DNA of 64,000 bases from Marinomonas transparens (GCF_016463975.1 NZ_JAEMNX010000003.1:62001-126000); one strand, 5' to 3'. Counted from the first letter of the stretch, positions 30,408-40,663 are shown. A program made the numbers and translations. The notes: generated from the letters alone by a model not told the origin.

Positions 30408-33400
30408 CTAGTTCCTTCCTGATGCCTGGTTATAGGCCCTAATATCAATCAAGTTGTTCTGAGCATAATCTCCCGCAAGGGATGCATTTGAGATCACCGC
30501 TATCTGCTTATCCACAAATGCTTTATCTTCTTCAGACACACTGTCAGGGATGTAAGCGCCACTCTCATCCTTTTGACGATACTCATTTAGCATTTGCTCC
30601 CTTAGGCCAAGCATTTCAGGCGACCAACTCGATGAGTCTTCAGAGTTGAATACGCGCCCCGCCAAACCTTCATTGAAAGCTTGAGCGAACACTTGGCTTT
30701 GAATCGGGGTCAATCCCATTCTCTGCCCTTCGCTGTATGCTTCCTTTTTAAAATCATCAGCATACTGCTCTAGGAACTCACCATATCGATTGTTAACTGC
30801 CGCACCGAATGCCCCCGCCAACATGGCTTCAGACTTAGTGCCCCAGTTTACTTCGGAAGCATACTGCGAACTCGATCCACTGTATGCATCATTAAACGCC
30901 GTCAATGGGTTTTCCAAAGAGGTTCCTGCATCAACGGCGGCTTTTAAGCCATCCCAGGTTGATTTGCTGGCCACCGTAGCGTTGTGCAAGAAACCTCGTG
31001 AGCCAGGATCTTCAAGCGCTTGTTCTTTGTAACTCTCATAGTCTTCGCCAAAGTGATTCAAGGTATGCAGTGCTGCATCAGTATGCTTGCCACTGAAATC
31101 ACCAATAGCACTGGCGCTGTTGAAGAACATTTCAGCACCAGAAACTCCGCTATCATCAGCCATAATGCGTGATCGCCACTGAGATCCAGCTTCACTGTTT
31201 AGTCCAGATTGATAGGTACTTGTGTCAGTAGCTACGGCCTGCTGAGCTTGCTGCTGATGCGCATTCAACTGTCCATCTATACCAGACAGATTGGTTTGGT
31301 AAGCCGATTGAGCTGCGTTGAACTGAGTTTGAACTGTTGCTGCATCTTCGTAGCCGCCCAATACACCCGATTCAACTTGGCTTTGAGTACCACCAAAAGT
31401 AGGTGCAGTTGATGACAAGCCTTCATTTGAGCGCGGCTGAATTGATCGTAAATCGGCTCCGGTAGCCATGGCCATAACAGTCATTGCTGCTTGATAATCA
31501 TTGTCCCGTTCAGCGGGCGTTGAAGAATTGCTATAGGTTAAAGACTCCATAGCTGCGGCCACATATGCCTGATTATCATCAGGTAACAAACGCTGATACA
31601 TTGGAAGGTTTTCACGTAATCGGTTACCGGCTTCAACATGCTGGTTCATATAGCGACCTAAATAATCCATGACTTCAGGATTATCCGCCGCTAATCGGGT
31701 TAACGTCGCACCATCAGTATTTCTTTGTCCTGATAGACTGTAGCTGGCCTGATCAAGCTCACTAAAGCGGTTTGATGCCGTGACAACGTCTTGTGCTGAA
31801 CTCTGAAGAGACTGATAGTCTTGGTTAGACAAGGACATCTCAACGCCAGAACGTCTTGAATCTGAAAGGTCCTTAACCATTGCATCGCGATACTCAGCAC
31901 GTCGTGAATCACTTGATGCCAAGCTTTGCATCTCCCCAGTGAGCGTATTTGCGGTCGTAGATCGAGAACTGCCTTCTGATGACTCAACTTGGCCACTAAA
32001 GTTACCACCTAAATCCAAGCCTGCTCGTAACCGTGATATTTTTGGTACACGAGATGCGTCTGGCTTATCGACTCCTGGCAAGTTGCCCTGTGGGGAGTCA
32101 TTCCCCCCTGTACCAAGTAATCTTCCCAAGAACCCTTTATCTGCTACTTCTTTATCATCGGTATTTGTAATGGTTCCATCGCCACCGACCCTTAAGCCTC
32201 CCGATAACACGCCAGATACCAAGCCACGTACAGCATCTTTTTTATCGTCTCCAAAACCATACCGAGTTTGCAGGTCATCAGTAACCTGATTAACAACGGC
32301 GCTAGATGCGGAGTTAGATGAGCCGATCTGACGTCCAACCGAAGACAGGTTGTCGTAACTTAGCTTTTCACCAAAAGTTCGACTCATAGTATTCCCAACC
32401 TGACGACTAAAGGCTTGGGTTGCCTGAGTCATGGATTCTTTTGCAGAGCCGACCATTGAACCCACTGCGTTTCCTACAGAGAAACTGCTTAGTAGGTTTG
32501 ACGCTCCGGTCATAGCAGAACCCGTAAGGGCTGAATTCTGGAACATTGACTGTGATTGCATTACCGGGGCATTTTTCACGACATCTGGACTTGCCATCTT
32601 TTCATCAATGGCATCACCGTTTTGAAGACGTCCAGCCAAGTGGGTTGCAGTTATTGCTGAGCCATACACGAGCATGAGCGAAATTGCCGGAACACTCGAC
32701 GCCAACATGCCGCCAGTAGCTATCCAGGTTTGCAGCACTGAATCCATCTGCATCATCCCAGCAAAAGATGGCACTTCTGTACCTGCAAAGGCATCAAGAG
32801 CCGACATTTTCCCTGCAACGGTTAAATGAATATACAGGTTAATGATAGCCATGACAGGCATCCAAAGTTGAATCCAAAGCAGGATTAACAAGTACTTCCC
32901 AGCCATTCGCATCCCGATTTGGCCAAGGGCTATCACAAAGGCCATCAAAGGGGTGATGGCGTAAATGAAACCCTCAAAAAACGTCATCATCGGACGAACG
33001 ATACTTTGGAAAAGAGTCTGCTCCGCCGCCCATTGTGTATTGCGCTGTTCAATCGCTTGATTAACCATAACGGCGGCGGTGAAAGCTTGATCATCCATAT
33101 ACTTGCCCGTCACGCTTTGCTCATAAATAGGCAAAAGCACTGACGCGGTCATGTACTCTTGGGTGTTAACCGAAGCCAAACCAAGGTTATTCAGTGCATT
33201 TCGGATCACGTCATCAGTGTCAGTGGCTGACGAAGTCCCCAATGAGGCTGACAGAACCTGTTTAAGCCTCGGAATGAAGGTTGATTCTGTCATGAGTTTC
33301 AGTTGGCTATAGGCATCGGTGCAGTCCAGATCGCTACTGCTACCACTGAGCATGATGCGTGTGCCATATATGCGCGAATCAAACCTAATCGCAGTCATCG

Positions 33401-33977
33401 GGTTAGGATCACTCAGCACCTGATCTAGGTCCTTTTGGCCGATGTCGATGCCAATCAAGGTGCATTCTTTGATGTAGTTAAACCACGATTGCTCGATATC
33501 TGAGCCACCGACACGATTTGCATCACCCAACCCAGAGCGATCCATCACCTGTTTTCTCACTTTAATCAGTGACTGTAAACTGGATGCAAAGCCGTATTCC
33601 GTCATGGCGGGAGTTGAGAACGCCGTTTCAAACAATCGCGTGATTTGGAAGCCAACAGTCGAAATCGTACTACCTGCGGCAGCAACACCGATGGGCACAT
33701 TATCAACCACTCGAACTTGTCCCGTGTACGCATCCTCAATGCTCACTCGGGTACTGGGCCCAAACATGGTTGCAAAGACTAGCCATGAGACTAAAACATG
33801 TTGAAAGTTAATCCCACGACCACCTTGCATTAAGGCCTGAACAGAGACCATCAATACCCCAATGAGCAAGCCAATGCGAACCATTGAAGTAAAGTCGCCT
33901 GTACCAGTGATCATCGCGACAGCGTTCAGGACCTGCTCTAAAAAAGCCGAATCCCCGATGGAATAGATTTCCCACAT
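30408..33977 (-). CDS. traG: TraG mating-pair stabilisation and exclusion-target protein
   Basis: A large inner-membrane protein with a cytoplasmic/periplasmic C-terminus, needed for mating-pair formation and, as donor protein, recognised by Eex in recipients. The 1189 residues match the length of SXT-family TraG. Membrane helices occur in residues about 30-75 and 330-440. A long Ser/Gln/Ala-rich region follows to the end. Residues 606-608 read T-D-D, in the interval known to set exclusion specificity. It directly follows traH and traF (4- and 3-bp gaps). Confidence 0.93.
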   Translation of the reverse strand: MWEIYSIGDSAFLEQVLNAVAMITGTGDFTSMVRIGLLIGVLMVSVQALMQGGRGINFQHVLVSWLVFATMFGPSTRVSIEDAYTGQVRVVDNVPIGVAAAGSTISTVGFQITRLFETAFSTPAMTEYGFASSLQSLIKVRKQVMDRSGLGDANRVGGSDIEQSWFNYIKECTLIGIDIGQKDLDQVLSDPNPMTAIRFDSRIYGTRIMLSGSSSDLDCTDAYSQLKLMTESTFIPRLKQVLSASLGTSSATDTDDVIRNALNNLGLASVNTQEYMTASVLLPIYEQSVTGKYMDDQAFTAAVMVNQAIEQRNTQWAAEQTLFQSIVRPMMTFFEGFIYAITPLMAFVIALGQIGMRMAGKYLLILLWIQLWMPVMAIINLYIHLTVAGKMSALDAFAGTEVPSFAGMMQMDSVLQTWIATGGMLASSVPAISLMLVYGSAITATHLAGRLQNGDAIDEKMASPDVVKNAPVMQSQSMFQNSALTGSAMTGASNLLSSFSVGNAVGSMVGSAKESMTQATQAFSRQVGNTMSRTFGEKLSYDNLSSVGRQIGSSNSASSAVVNQVTDDLQTRYGFGDDKKDAVRGLVSGVLSGGLRVGGDGTITNTDDKEVADKGFLGRLLGTGGNDSPQGNLPGVDKPDASRVPKISRLRAGLDLGGNFSGQVESSEGSSRSTTANTLTGEMQSLASSDSRRAEYRDAMVKDLSDSRRSGVEMSLSNQDYQSLQSSAQDVVTASNRFSELDQASYSLSGQRNTDGATLTRLAADNPEVMDYLGRYMNQHVEAGNRLRENLPMYQRLLPDDNQAYVAAAMESLTYSNSSTPAERDNDYQAAMTVMAMATGADLRSIQPRSNEGLSSTAPTFGGTQSQVESGVLGGYEDAATVQTQFNAAQSAYQTNLSGIDGQLNAHQQQAQQAVATDTSTYQSGLNSEAGSQWRSRIMADDSGVSGAEMFFNSASAIGDFSGKHTDAALHTLNHFGEDYESYKEQALEDPGSRGFLHNATVASKSTWDGLKAAVDAGTSLENPLTAFNDAYSGSSSQYASEVNWGTKSEAMLAGAFGAAVNNRYGEFLEQYADDFKKEAYSEGQRMGLTPIQSQVFAQAFNEGLAGRVFNSEDSSSWSPEMLGLREQMLNEYRQKDESGAYIPDSVSEEDKAFVDKQIAVISNASLAGDYAQNNLIDIRAYNQASGRN

Positions 33978-33980
33978 GAC

Positions 33981-35369
33981 CTATTCCCCCAGCGCCGTAG
34001 ATTTAACGGTGTAATAACGCTGTTTGCGAATGGTCTGAATCACCTGGTTAAAATGCGCCAGCAATTCTTGCTCTGAGCCGTATCTTCGCTGCAACGCAGC
34101 GTACTCCTCATTGATTTGGCGACGTGCACGTTCAAGGTCTTCGGTTAACAACTTCGCATAGGCATGATCTTCCACACCGGAGGTACTTCTAGCTGCATTG
34201 AGCATGTCTTCAACCAATGCTCGGGCCATCTCAACAGCAATAAATGGTGCCGCTCTTGAAGCAAACGACCTAGCGGCCCCTTCATTTAATGCAGAAAGTG
34301 TTCGAATCATACCGCCAATGCTCGCAGGAGCCGAGGTCATAAAAGCCTTTTCGGTGGTGCTAGCAGCCCCTGTATTTCGAGCAAACTTAAAAATAATGCC
34401 GTTACTAGAACCTGTACCAAGAAGTAAATTTTCTACCTGAGTTGATAACCCGGTAAGAGTCACGATAGTAATTGTCGGATTCAGACAGCCGTCTTGTGTC
34501 ACTGTGTCACATCGGTACATAGCGACGTTACCGCCATGAATTAGATGCTCAATAGTCACTTTATTGCCATTCAGTCTGGTCAGTTTCGGGGCTTTACCTT
34601 GGCCATCAGCGGCATTAGCTAGATTACCAACAATGATCGAACCAGTCACCGACATAACTGCTTCAAGAAAACGGTCATCCCCCGATGCAAACCAGCTTGA
34701 TGCCGAATGACGTTTCAGTGCTCGCCAAACCAAATTACCTTTAATCGTTCTGTTTACATCAGATGCCGCGACACTCGAAGCGTTCTCATATGGGTTCTTA
34801 CCATTGGACTCACTCCAACTGGTAAAAATGTCCCCAGCCCCTTTAAGTGAGCTCAACATGCTGGCTTCTGTTTGCCCCTTTTTACCAAAAGCAGCCAGGG
34901 TATCGTTCACGACTCCCTGAGCCATTTGACAGGAATTACCAAAATACTCGTTCAACTGCTGGATTTTCTTTTGCAGTGTCTCCATGTGCTGGGAGCATTT
35001 CTCACACATAGCACTGAGCGCCAATTGGAATGCATACCCCTTGGCGTTTGCAGCAACAGAGCGAAGTAATTGAACAAACTGATCCGCGTTAACAAATGAC
35101 AAACTTCCCGCGAACATATCAATGCCGCCACAACCGGCTTGGAATGACGGTGGCACCATAGAGACGAGGTTCTCGTTCATGATCCTGTTACGAACAACAA
35201 CGCTTCCTCCAGATATAACGCCACGCCGCTGACTCTCGAATACACCAGGCGCAGTGGTGTTGGTCATTGAACCAAACAACTGGTTCATCTCCTGTTGCAA
35301 GCTTGCTTGGCTCATAGATGAAAAACCAATCGCACAGGCGATTAGCGATATTCGGATTACTTTTTTCAT
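33981..35369 (-). CDS. traH: TraH conjugal transfer pilus/mating protein
   Basis: F-type T4SS protein of the periplasm, part of the mating-pair assembly. The 462-residue protein has a signal peptide (LIACAIGFSSMSQA) and TraH-family features: CGGIDMFAGSLSFVNADQFVQLLRS, then a coiled segment with several cysteines (CEKCSQHMETLQKKI). It lies 2 bp from traF and 3 bp from traG, so traF-traH-traG form one block. Confidence 0.93.
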   Translation of the reverse strand: MKKVIRISLIACAIGFSSMSQASLQQEMNQLFGSMTNTTAPGVFESQRRGVISGGSVVVRNRIMNENLVSMVPPSFQAGCGGIDMFAGSLSFVNADQFVQLLRSVAANAKGYAFQLALSAMCEKCSQHMETLQKKIQQLNEYFGNSCQMAQGVVNDTLAAFGKKGQTEASMLSSLKGAGDIFTSWSESNGKNPYENASSVAASDVNRTIKGNLVWRALKRHSASSWFASGDDRFLEAVMSVTGSIIVGNLANAADGQGKAPKLTRLNGNKVTIEHLIHGGNVAMYRCDTVTQDGCLNPTITIVTLTGLSTQVENLLLGTGSSNGIIFKFARNTGAASTTEKAFMTSAPASIGGMIRTLSALNEGAARSFASRAAPFIAVEMARALVEDMLNAARSTSGVEDHAYAKLLTEDLERARRQINEEYAALQRRYGSEQELLAHFNQVIQTIRKQRYYTVKSTALGE

Positions 35370-35371
35370 TG

Positions 35372-36316
35372 TTATAACCCTCCTTGTGCACGCAGATAGC
35401 GAACAAGGAACTCAGGGTCCTGTAATATCTTTTCGTTAAGCTCTTGGGCTGACATCGCGAGTGACACGCCGGGTTGAACAGGTCTGGTGGCATAGTAAGT
35501 TTGATCGTCAATCCAACCGGCTTGATGGGCTGCGAGAATGATTCGATTATTGAGCTCATCAAGGCTCATTGCGCCTTGTCCAATCGGAGTAATAACGTTA
35601 GGCGGGTCAACTAAGAACACGGCAGGGACAGTCGTAACGGACAAGGATTGTGCTTGTCCTGAATCGACTTTGTAATTGGGAAACTCTCCACCGGGTAAAG
35701 GCAAGCCATCGACAGCAATAGCAAACACCTCGAACCCATAGTTCAAGGCCATAGATTCGATGATAGGCGCTTGAGCATGGCAATAAGGGCAATCCGAACG
35801 ATAGAAAAAGAACAAACCAGCCCGCTTCGCTACTTCACCTAAAGCTACATCACGTTGAGCGCCAGCTTCTCGATCCATCCGATTGGCAGCATAGGTCGCC
35901 AAGGGTCTGCGACTGATTTCATCCAAAACAGGATCGCCCATGACCACCTGCTGACTAACATCAGCAAACTGTGAGCCCTTATCCATCATGACGCGCTGGA
36001 GATACAGATAGGCTCTGACGTTCTCATTCGTCGGCTCATCAATTGCCTTGTCCATGAACGATTGCATATGCTCTCGGAACCATGCGGCACTGAAGGGCTT
36101 TAGTTCGCTCTGACTGGACTCCACGACACCAGTTTCCGGCTCTATCAGCTCATCAGGCTGCTCAGGTTCAGGAATAACCTGATACCAAAACCAGCCTTCC
36201 TGACCACGCTGATAGAATGGTCCATCACTGGCATGGGCGGGCAAGATGAATAGCAAGAAAATAATGATTGGGATGGTCACCCATAGGATGAACCAAGGGA
36301 ACAAGGGGGTTCTCAT
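35372..36316 (-). CDS. traF: TraF conjugal transfer protein, thioredoxin-like
   Basis: Periplasmic F-type T4SS assembly protein. The 314-residue protein has an N-terminal membrane/signal segment (FILWVTIPIIIFLLFILPAHA), then a region of unknown fold, then a thioredoxin-like C-terminal domain with CPYC (YRSDCPYCHAQAPIIESM), so it could act as a disulfide oxidoreductase. The ribosome site GGAG lies inside a short stem (TTAGCTC with GAGCTGA in leftward RNA, 36319-36346). Confidence 0.92.
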   Translation of the reverse strand: MRTPLFPWFILWVTIPIIIFLLFILPAHASDGPFYQRGQEGWFWYQVIPEPEQPDELIEPETGVVESSQSELKPFSAAWFREHMQSFMDKAIDEPTNENVRAYLYLQRVMMDKGSQFADVSQQVVMGDPVLDEISRRPLATYAANRMDREAGAQRDVALGEVAKRAGLFFFYRSDCPYCHAQAPIIESMALNYGFEVFAIAVDGLPLPGGEFPNYKVDSGQAQSLSVTTVPAVFLVDPPNVITPIGQGAMSLDELNNRIILAAHQAGWIDDQTYYATRPVQPGVSLAMSAQELNEKILQDPEFLVRYLRAQGGL

Positions 36317-36546
36317 TGTCAGCTCCAGAAAATTTCATAGAGCTAACATGCTAAAGATCCCCGTTAGAGCGATAGGCCAGATAGATGAATGAATCGTGTG
36401 TGTTTCTGACTAACTGCTGCGAACCGTAAAAGCTAATTCTTAGCAAGATAAAATTTGAATTTACAATTTTCCTACTTTAGAGCCAATAGCAAGAAAATTA
36501 ACAAACCTGTCAGAAAATCATCATGTTTATAAAGAGTCGAGCAAGC

Positions 36547-38655
36547 TTAAGAAGCCTGAATAATCCTATCGCACTCTAAGACCACATACTCCGGTACATT
36601 GTCAAACTTGTGGGGATTAAGTTGCATCACGTATTCATTCTCTATGTGAAATGACTCGTTAACAAATTTCTGTAGAATGCTATCCTGTTGCCCATTTGCA
36701 GGTCCATGCACTTCCTTAAAGATGCGGTAGAGCTGTATTTTATCGTACCCAACAGTAGCTTCAGTGAATCGACGCTTCATCTCTACCTTATCCTTAATCA
36801 CAGCTATAACCCTTGCATAATCAAAGTCAGAGATGAATTTCTTAATACCAACATCCGCATCAGCAATCTGTCCAGCGTTCATATCAACATCCCCATCATC
36901 AGATCTTAAGATTGGAATATCCCTAGCATGTAAGAGGTTAGCTAAATAATTGTACTCCAAGCCTAAATCATTAATTATCTCAAAGTGCCTTCTCAAATAT
37001 ATGCACTTAATAACTTCATCCTCAAGCTCTCGAATATTCTCCATACATATTTGTGCGAATGTTTGAATATTTTCTTCTCTGATCTCTACTTCGGAAACAA
37101 CACCAGACTTTGATGCCAGAAAATATGCTGTTGGTTTAGGGTGTTGGAATAATCGTTTGACGCCCCTTATAACATCTATTGCAGGTTCAATATCATGGGT
37201 TAGCAAAAGCACTGTTGTGTCACGCAGACTTGCCTTACCTCTAAACAATTCATTCAGTATGGCGAATTTCTTTGTCTTATCAAAACTTGAAACGGGATCA
37301 TCCAAGACTGCCAATCCAGGTTTTTCTCTTAAAACCTGATACATAAACAAAATAAGCGCAAAAGCGTTTCTTTCTCCATAGCTTAGATGTTGCGTAGCAG
37401 CTTCAATATGTTGATCATGCTCCTGGTGCACCAACTTCATCTTGTATGACTCAGCTTCAGACTTGATAACTACACTATATTTATAACCAGCTGACTTAAG
37501 AAAACCATTAATTCCATCCTGATTTTCTTCAACAGTCCTTTCAATGAGCTTTTTATGCTTGTTGATCTTACCTTTGAGTACACCCACCTTTTCAGCCAAC
37601 TCTTGGAGTTTGGTATTTACGGGATCAACTACAGATTTTGTATCAACCGAATTAAGTCTTGCAATAAGACTGAGATCAATTCTCAGCTTACTTATTTCAT
37701 CATTAATTTCCTCAACATCTCGAAGCACAAAAAACGATATAGCTCGCAAACCCTCTAGCTTAGAAATGAGCGTTTCAATATCACCTCTGAGGGCACTCAG
37801 GAAATTAGTTTCTTCTAGGGAAAGCGCTACCTTCGATTTAGTAATTTTCTCCAAACTGTCACGGCAAGCATCATCAAAATATTTACCTAGTCTTTCAATG
37901 ACTATCTGTAACATACTCAAATGCTCAACAGACTTTGAATCATATTCTTTTGCAACTGCTTGCGCGATGTCCTTTTTATCAGTACCTTCAAAACTCGAAG
38001 AACAATATGGGCAATTATCCGACAATTCTAAGAAAGAGTTACCTTTCGTCTGCCAAGCTATCCATGTCGCCGGTTGATCACATTTTATAAATTTTTCAAA
38101 TGGCTTGAGATGATTAGGAATATTCTCTATTTTATTTCCTGAACCAAATGCTTTATAACCTTTACTCGACTTGGAAAGAGCTCCGGTTTTTGTAACCCCA
38201 AAGGCATCACGAAGTTCCTTCAAATCTGATATAGCATTATCCAAGTCTTCGTTACCATGGAAAGCTTCTTTAATTCCTTGGAATAGTGCTTCTATCTCTT
38301 GCATAGCAGCAAGAAAGTCATCCGTCTTTATGAATATTTCAAAACTATTTTTCAGAACCTCATCCCGCTGGAAAGCAAATTGCGACACATAAGTGTCGTC
38401 AAATACCAAAACTGAGTCGATATCCTCAACCCCGACTACAGATGGATTAAATTGGCCTGTAAGTGCACGATATTTAAACGGCTTCAAATTTTGAAGCGAT
38501 TCTTCATCGCTCACGGATGCCAATATTGCTTTTGCAATTGAGCTTTTCCCCAATCCATTAGGCCCATACTTTATATTAAGTGTTCCTTTGACGATCTGGA
38601 TCTCAGCACTTTCGATGCTGTTGCAGTTTTGAATATTAATCGTAATTTTAGACAT
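36547..38655 (-). CDS. Stand-alone AAA ATPase with CxxC hook (variable-site cargo)
   Basis: A large ATPase resembling the AAA_13/PrrC/RloC group; function unknown, possibly phage defence. The start is the ATG at 38655, with AAGGGG 7 bp upstream; the longer frame to 38784 overlaps the neighbouring gene. From this start, Walker A is GPNGLGKSS (about residues 31-39), a CPYC motif lies at about 215-218 in the mainly helical middle, the signature is LSYGERN (about 424), and Walker B with the catalytic aspartates is LAVLDDPVSSFD (about 448-459); LLLTHD follows. The C-terminal 200 residues match no nuclease motif I can name. It occupies the variable site between the s073-like gene and traF. Confidence 0.8.
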   Translation of the reverse strand: MSKITINIQNCNSIESAEIQIVKGTLNIKYGPNGLGKSSIAKAILASVSDEESLQNLKPFKYRALTGQFNPSVVGVEDIDSVLVFDDTYVSQFAFQRDEVLKNSFEIFIKTDDFLAAMQEIEALFQGIKEAFHGNEDLDNAISDLKELRDAFGVTKTGALSKSSKGYKAFGSGNKIENIPNHLKPFEKFIKCDQPATWIAWQTKGNSFLELSDNCPYCSSSFEGTDKKDIAQAVAKEYDSKSVEHLSMLQIVIERLGKYFDDACRDSLEKITKSKVALSLEETNFLSALRGDIETLISKLEGLRAISFFVLRDVEEINDEISKLRIDLSLIARLNSVDTKSVVDPVNTKLQELAEKVGVLKGKINKHKKLIERTVEENQDGINGFLKSAGYKYSVVIKSEAESYKMKLVHQEHDQHIEAATQHLSYGERNAFALILFMYQVLREKPGLAVLDDPVSSFDKTKKFAILNELFRGKASLRDTTVLLLTHDIEPAIDVIRGVKRLFQHPKPTAYFLASKSGVVSEVEIREENIQTFAQICMENIRELEDEVIKCIYLRRHFEIINDLGLEYNYLANLLHARDIPILRSDDGDVDMNAGQIADADVGIKKFISDFDYARVIAVIKDKVEMKRRFTEATVGYDKIQLYRIFKEVHGPANGQQDSILQKFVNESFHIENEYVMQLNPHKFDNVPEYVVLECDRIIQAS

Positions 38656-38707
38656 CCATTTTCCCCTTATCCTTTGTAAAGCCAATATAAATTGCAGGCT
38701 TAACAAG

Positions 38708-39415
38708 TTACTGTAATGCGAAAACAGTAACCAGCGTTTTTGTTGATCCATTTGGTACAAAAACAAAGTGCATACCGCTACCATGATGCCGCCAAGTATC
38801 AGCTTTTTTATTATATTTTTGGTTCTTATGAAGTGTTACCTTTTCAGGCAAAATTGCTTTTGTCAATGATGAGCTAAATAACTTTGAAATCAAAGCCTTC
38901 CAAGGATGCTTGGGCACTCCATCAGAAAGCCGTTCCACAAACCGTTCCAGTGCATGACGAGTCACCACGACAGGTCCAATGTTCGGAACGTTGATGACCT
39001 CATCGATTTCTCTCACTGTAGCATTATCGACGCTGTATTCTTCGAAGGAATGTGAGAGCCAATCGTCCCGCTTCTCTACCGAGATCTGTGCTTCCTGGTA
39101 TCGAGTGAGCAAAAACCTAGTCAGGCTATAAAGTGAATGCTTAGTTGAGCGTTGTTTCTGTAACTTTTTGATAGCTCCTTTACTGACTCGGATTTGAAGC
39201 CCATTACCGCTTCGGTTACTCCCCATCACCTCTTTCACTGACAGTAGGTGATGAATAGCATAAAGCTCAGCTGCAATTGGCTTTTGCTGCTCGGGTAGCT
39301 TGTCGTATTGCTCACCTAAATCGACCTTTAGCTCACCACCTCTTCGAAGGCCGGTCTTCCAGTAAACCGTAAACTCACCATCAATCTGCTTTGTTAACAG
39401 AGTTAATACCATCAT
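38708..39415 (-). CDS. Conserved ICE protein of unknown function (s073-position)
   Basis: Encodes 235 residues from an ATG at 39415 with AGGAG 8 bp upstream. It is basic, with an RHALERFVERLSDG helix in the C-terminal half followed by beta strands (MHFVFVPN, TLVTVFAL), loosely reminiscent of DUF4258 or other small RNase-like folds; no family is claimed. It lies 89 bp after a strong terminator that ends the toprim gene, so it needs its own promoter. Conserved position between the toprim gene and traF in SXT-type elements. Confidence 0.65.
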   Translation of the reverse strand: MMVLTLLTKQIDGEFTVYWKTGLRRGGELKVDLGEQYDKLPEQQKPIAAELYAIHHLLSVKEVMGSNRSGNGLQIRVSKGAIKKLQKQRSTKHSLYSLTRFLLTRYQEAQISVEKRDDWLSHSFEEYSVDNATVREIDEVINVPNIGPVVVTRHALERFVERLSDGVPKHPWKALISKLFSSSLTKAILPEKVTLHKNQKYNKKADTWRHHGSGMHFVFVPNGSTKTLVTVFALQ

Positions 39416-39478
39416 GTTTGTTTCTCCTATTGGTTATCTATTTTTCATTCTCCATGTTTTTTCAAATATGCAAGGCGC

Positions 39479-39502
39479 AAAAAAAGGGGCCGAAGCCCCT
39501 TG
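39479..39502 (-). terminator. Rho-independent terminator after the toprim gene
   Basis: In leftward RNA, AAGGGGC-TTCG-GCCCCTT followed by seven U residues, directly after the stop at 39505. Confidence 0.92.
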
Positions 39503-39504
39503 GA

Positions 39505-40572
39505 TCAGATATGAACTTTAGGAAAGCCCATGGCACCGTAAACATTCAACACATCATTCCAATCCCAACTTTTCACGCCAAGTGACGTTGGTATCGGAGG
39601 GATCAACACTTGTGTCAGAATGCCTTTTTGCCAGGCTTTTTTCTTGAGTTCATTCGCTGCATTCAGGCCGGTCTCAGAGAGATCGTGATCTGCCCAGATG
39701 TACAGCATTTTCACATTACTTGGTGGTTCAAACCTAGCCAGTAGCGTTGCATTCACAACCGACCAACATGTTTGCCCCGTTGCTCTGGTTACCGCTAGGG
39801 CCGTTTCTATACCTTCAGAAACACCTAGTACTTCACCAGGCTCACCTATCGGAATGGCACCACCAGTGATTGTTCTGTCACTTGGTATCGGCATCATCTT
39901 TTTAGGCTTTTCGACCGGTGCTTTGAATCCATCTTCACTTAGGTAGATCCGATGGAACGTAGCCGAACGCCCTTGTTGAGTAACGATTTTACCTAGCAGC
40001 GCTGGGTAGCTATCGATAAACAGACCATCTTCATCATGGTAAGGCAAGTTTGGATGAAACCTCAGCACCGAATCCCATTCAGGACGAAGCCGCGTAACAA
40101 TGCCACGACGATGCAAGTAGTTCCAAACTGGTTGCGCACGAGTATCTGCAAGAGATAGCGTTTCTCCCCAGGTTTGATTCAAGCGATGGATAATCGCTTT
40201 GTCCTCGTCCTGCTTTTTAGTCTTCCAGTCAACAGCGTTACTCGGTATTACCCGAGTTGGTACTTGTCCGGGTTGAATACCTAGAACTTGACCGATTGCT
40301 TCAATAGACTGAGCAAAGTTCCATCCATTAATCCAAGACAACAGTTCAAAGCCATCATGAAAGATACCGCAGGTATTACAAACGCCACCACCGGTATATT
40401 CAGCATCTTTGAACAGCCTAAAGCCATCACGACCGCCATGAACAGGACAAGCCACATGACGGCCTTTTCGAGCAATAGCGGCATCAAGTTCTGGCACCAA
40501 CGCCGCCAGTATTTGAAGCCACTGGCCATTAAGATATGGCCTTACAGTTTCAATTTGTAAAGGTAACGCCAT
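39505..40572 (-). CDS. Toprim/primase-like protein
   Basis: A 355-residue protein with a primase-type zinc-binding region (HVACPVHGGRDGFRLF ... GVCNTCGIFHDG) at residues about 35-70 and a C-terminal toprim domain (GVSEGIETALAVTRATG with the catalytic glutamate, then YIWADHDLSETG with the acidic pair). Together these resemble plasmid and phage primase/helicase N-terminal halves, but no helicase motif follows. Probably acts in ICE DNA processing. It has a good SD (AAGGAGG) and lies after a terminator-like hairpin. Confidence 0.85.
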   Translation of the reverse strand: MALPLQIETVRPYLNGQWLQILAALVPELDAAIARKGRHVACPVHGGRDGFRLFKDAEYTGGGVCNTCGIFHDGFELLSWINGWNFAQSIEAIGQVLGIQPGQVPTRVIPSNAVDWKTKKQDEDKAIIHRLNQTWGETLSLADTRAQPVWNYLHRRGIVTRLRPEWDSVLRFHPNLPYHDEDGLFIDSYPALLGKIVTQQGRSATFHRIYLSEDGFKAPVEKPKKMMPIPSDRTITGGAIPIGEPGEVLGVSEGIETALAVTRATGQTCWSVVNATLLARFEPPSNVKMLYIWADHDLSETGLNAANELKKKAWQKGILTQVLIPPIPTSLGVKSWDWNDVLNVYGAMGFPKVHI

Positions 40573-40585
40573 ATAACCTCCTTAA

Positions 40586-40626
40586 GTAAAAAGCCGACTC
40601 CTACCACAAGTGATAAAAGTCAGCTC
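40586..40626 (-). terminator. Terminator/attenuator before the toprim gene
   Basis: Leftward RNA has AGCTGACT and AGTCGGCT, an 8-bp stem with one G-U pair, followed by UUUUUAC. It lies 14 bp before the toprim start, so it would attenuate that gene as well as end the upstream operon. A separate 8-bp stem (CCTGCATT/AATGCAGG) lies just before it. Confidence 0.65.
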
Positions 40627-40663
40627 TGGGCCTGCATTGAGCCGTTTGGTTAATGCAGGAACG

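Noticed and set aside
38656..38784. Extended start of the AAA ATPase
   Set aside because: The extension overlaps the neighbouring gene, has no ribosome site, and the ATG at 38655 follows AAGGGG.
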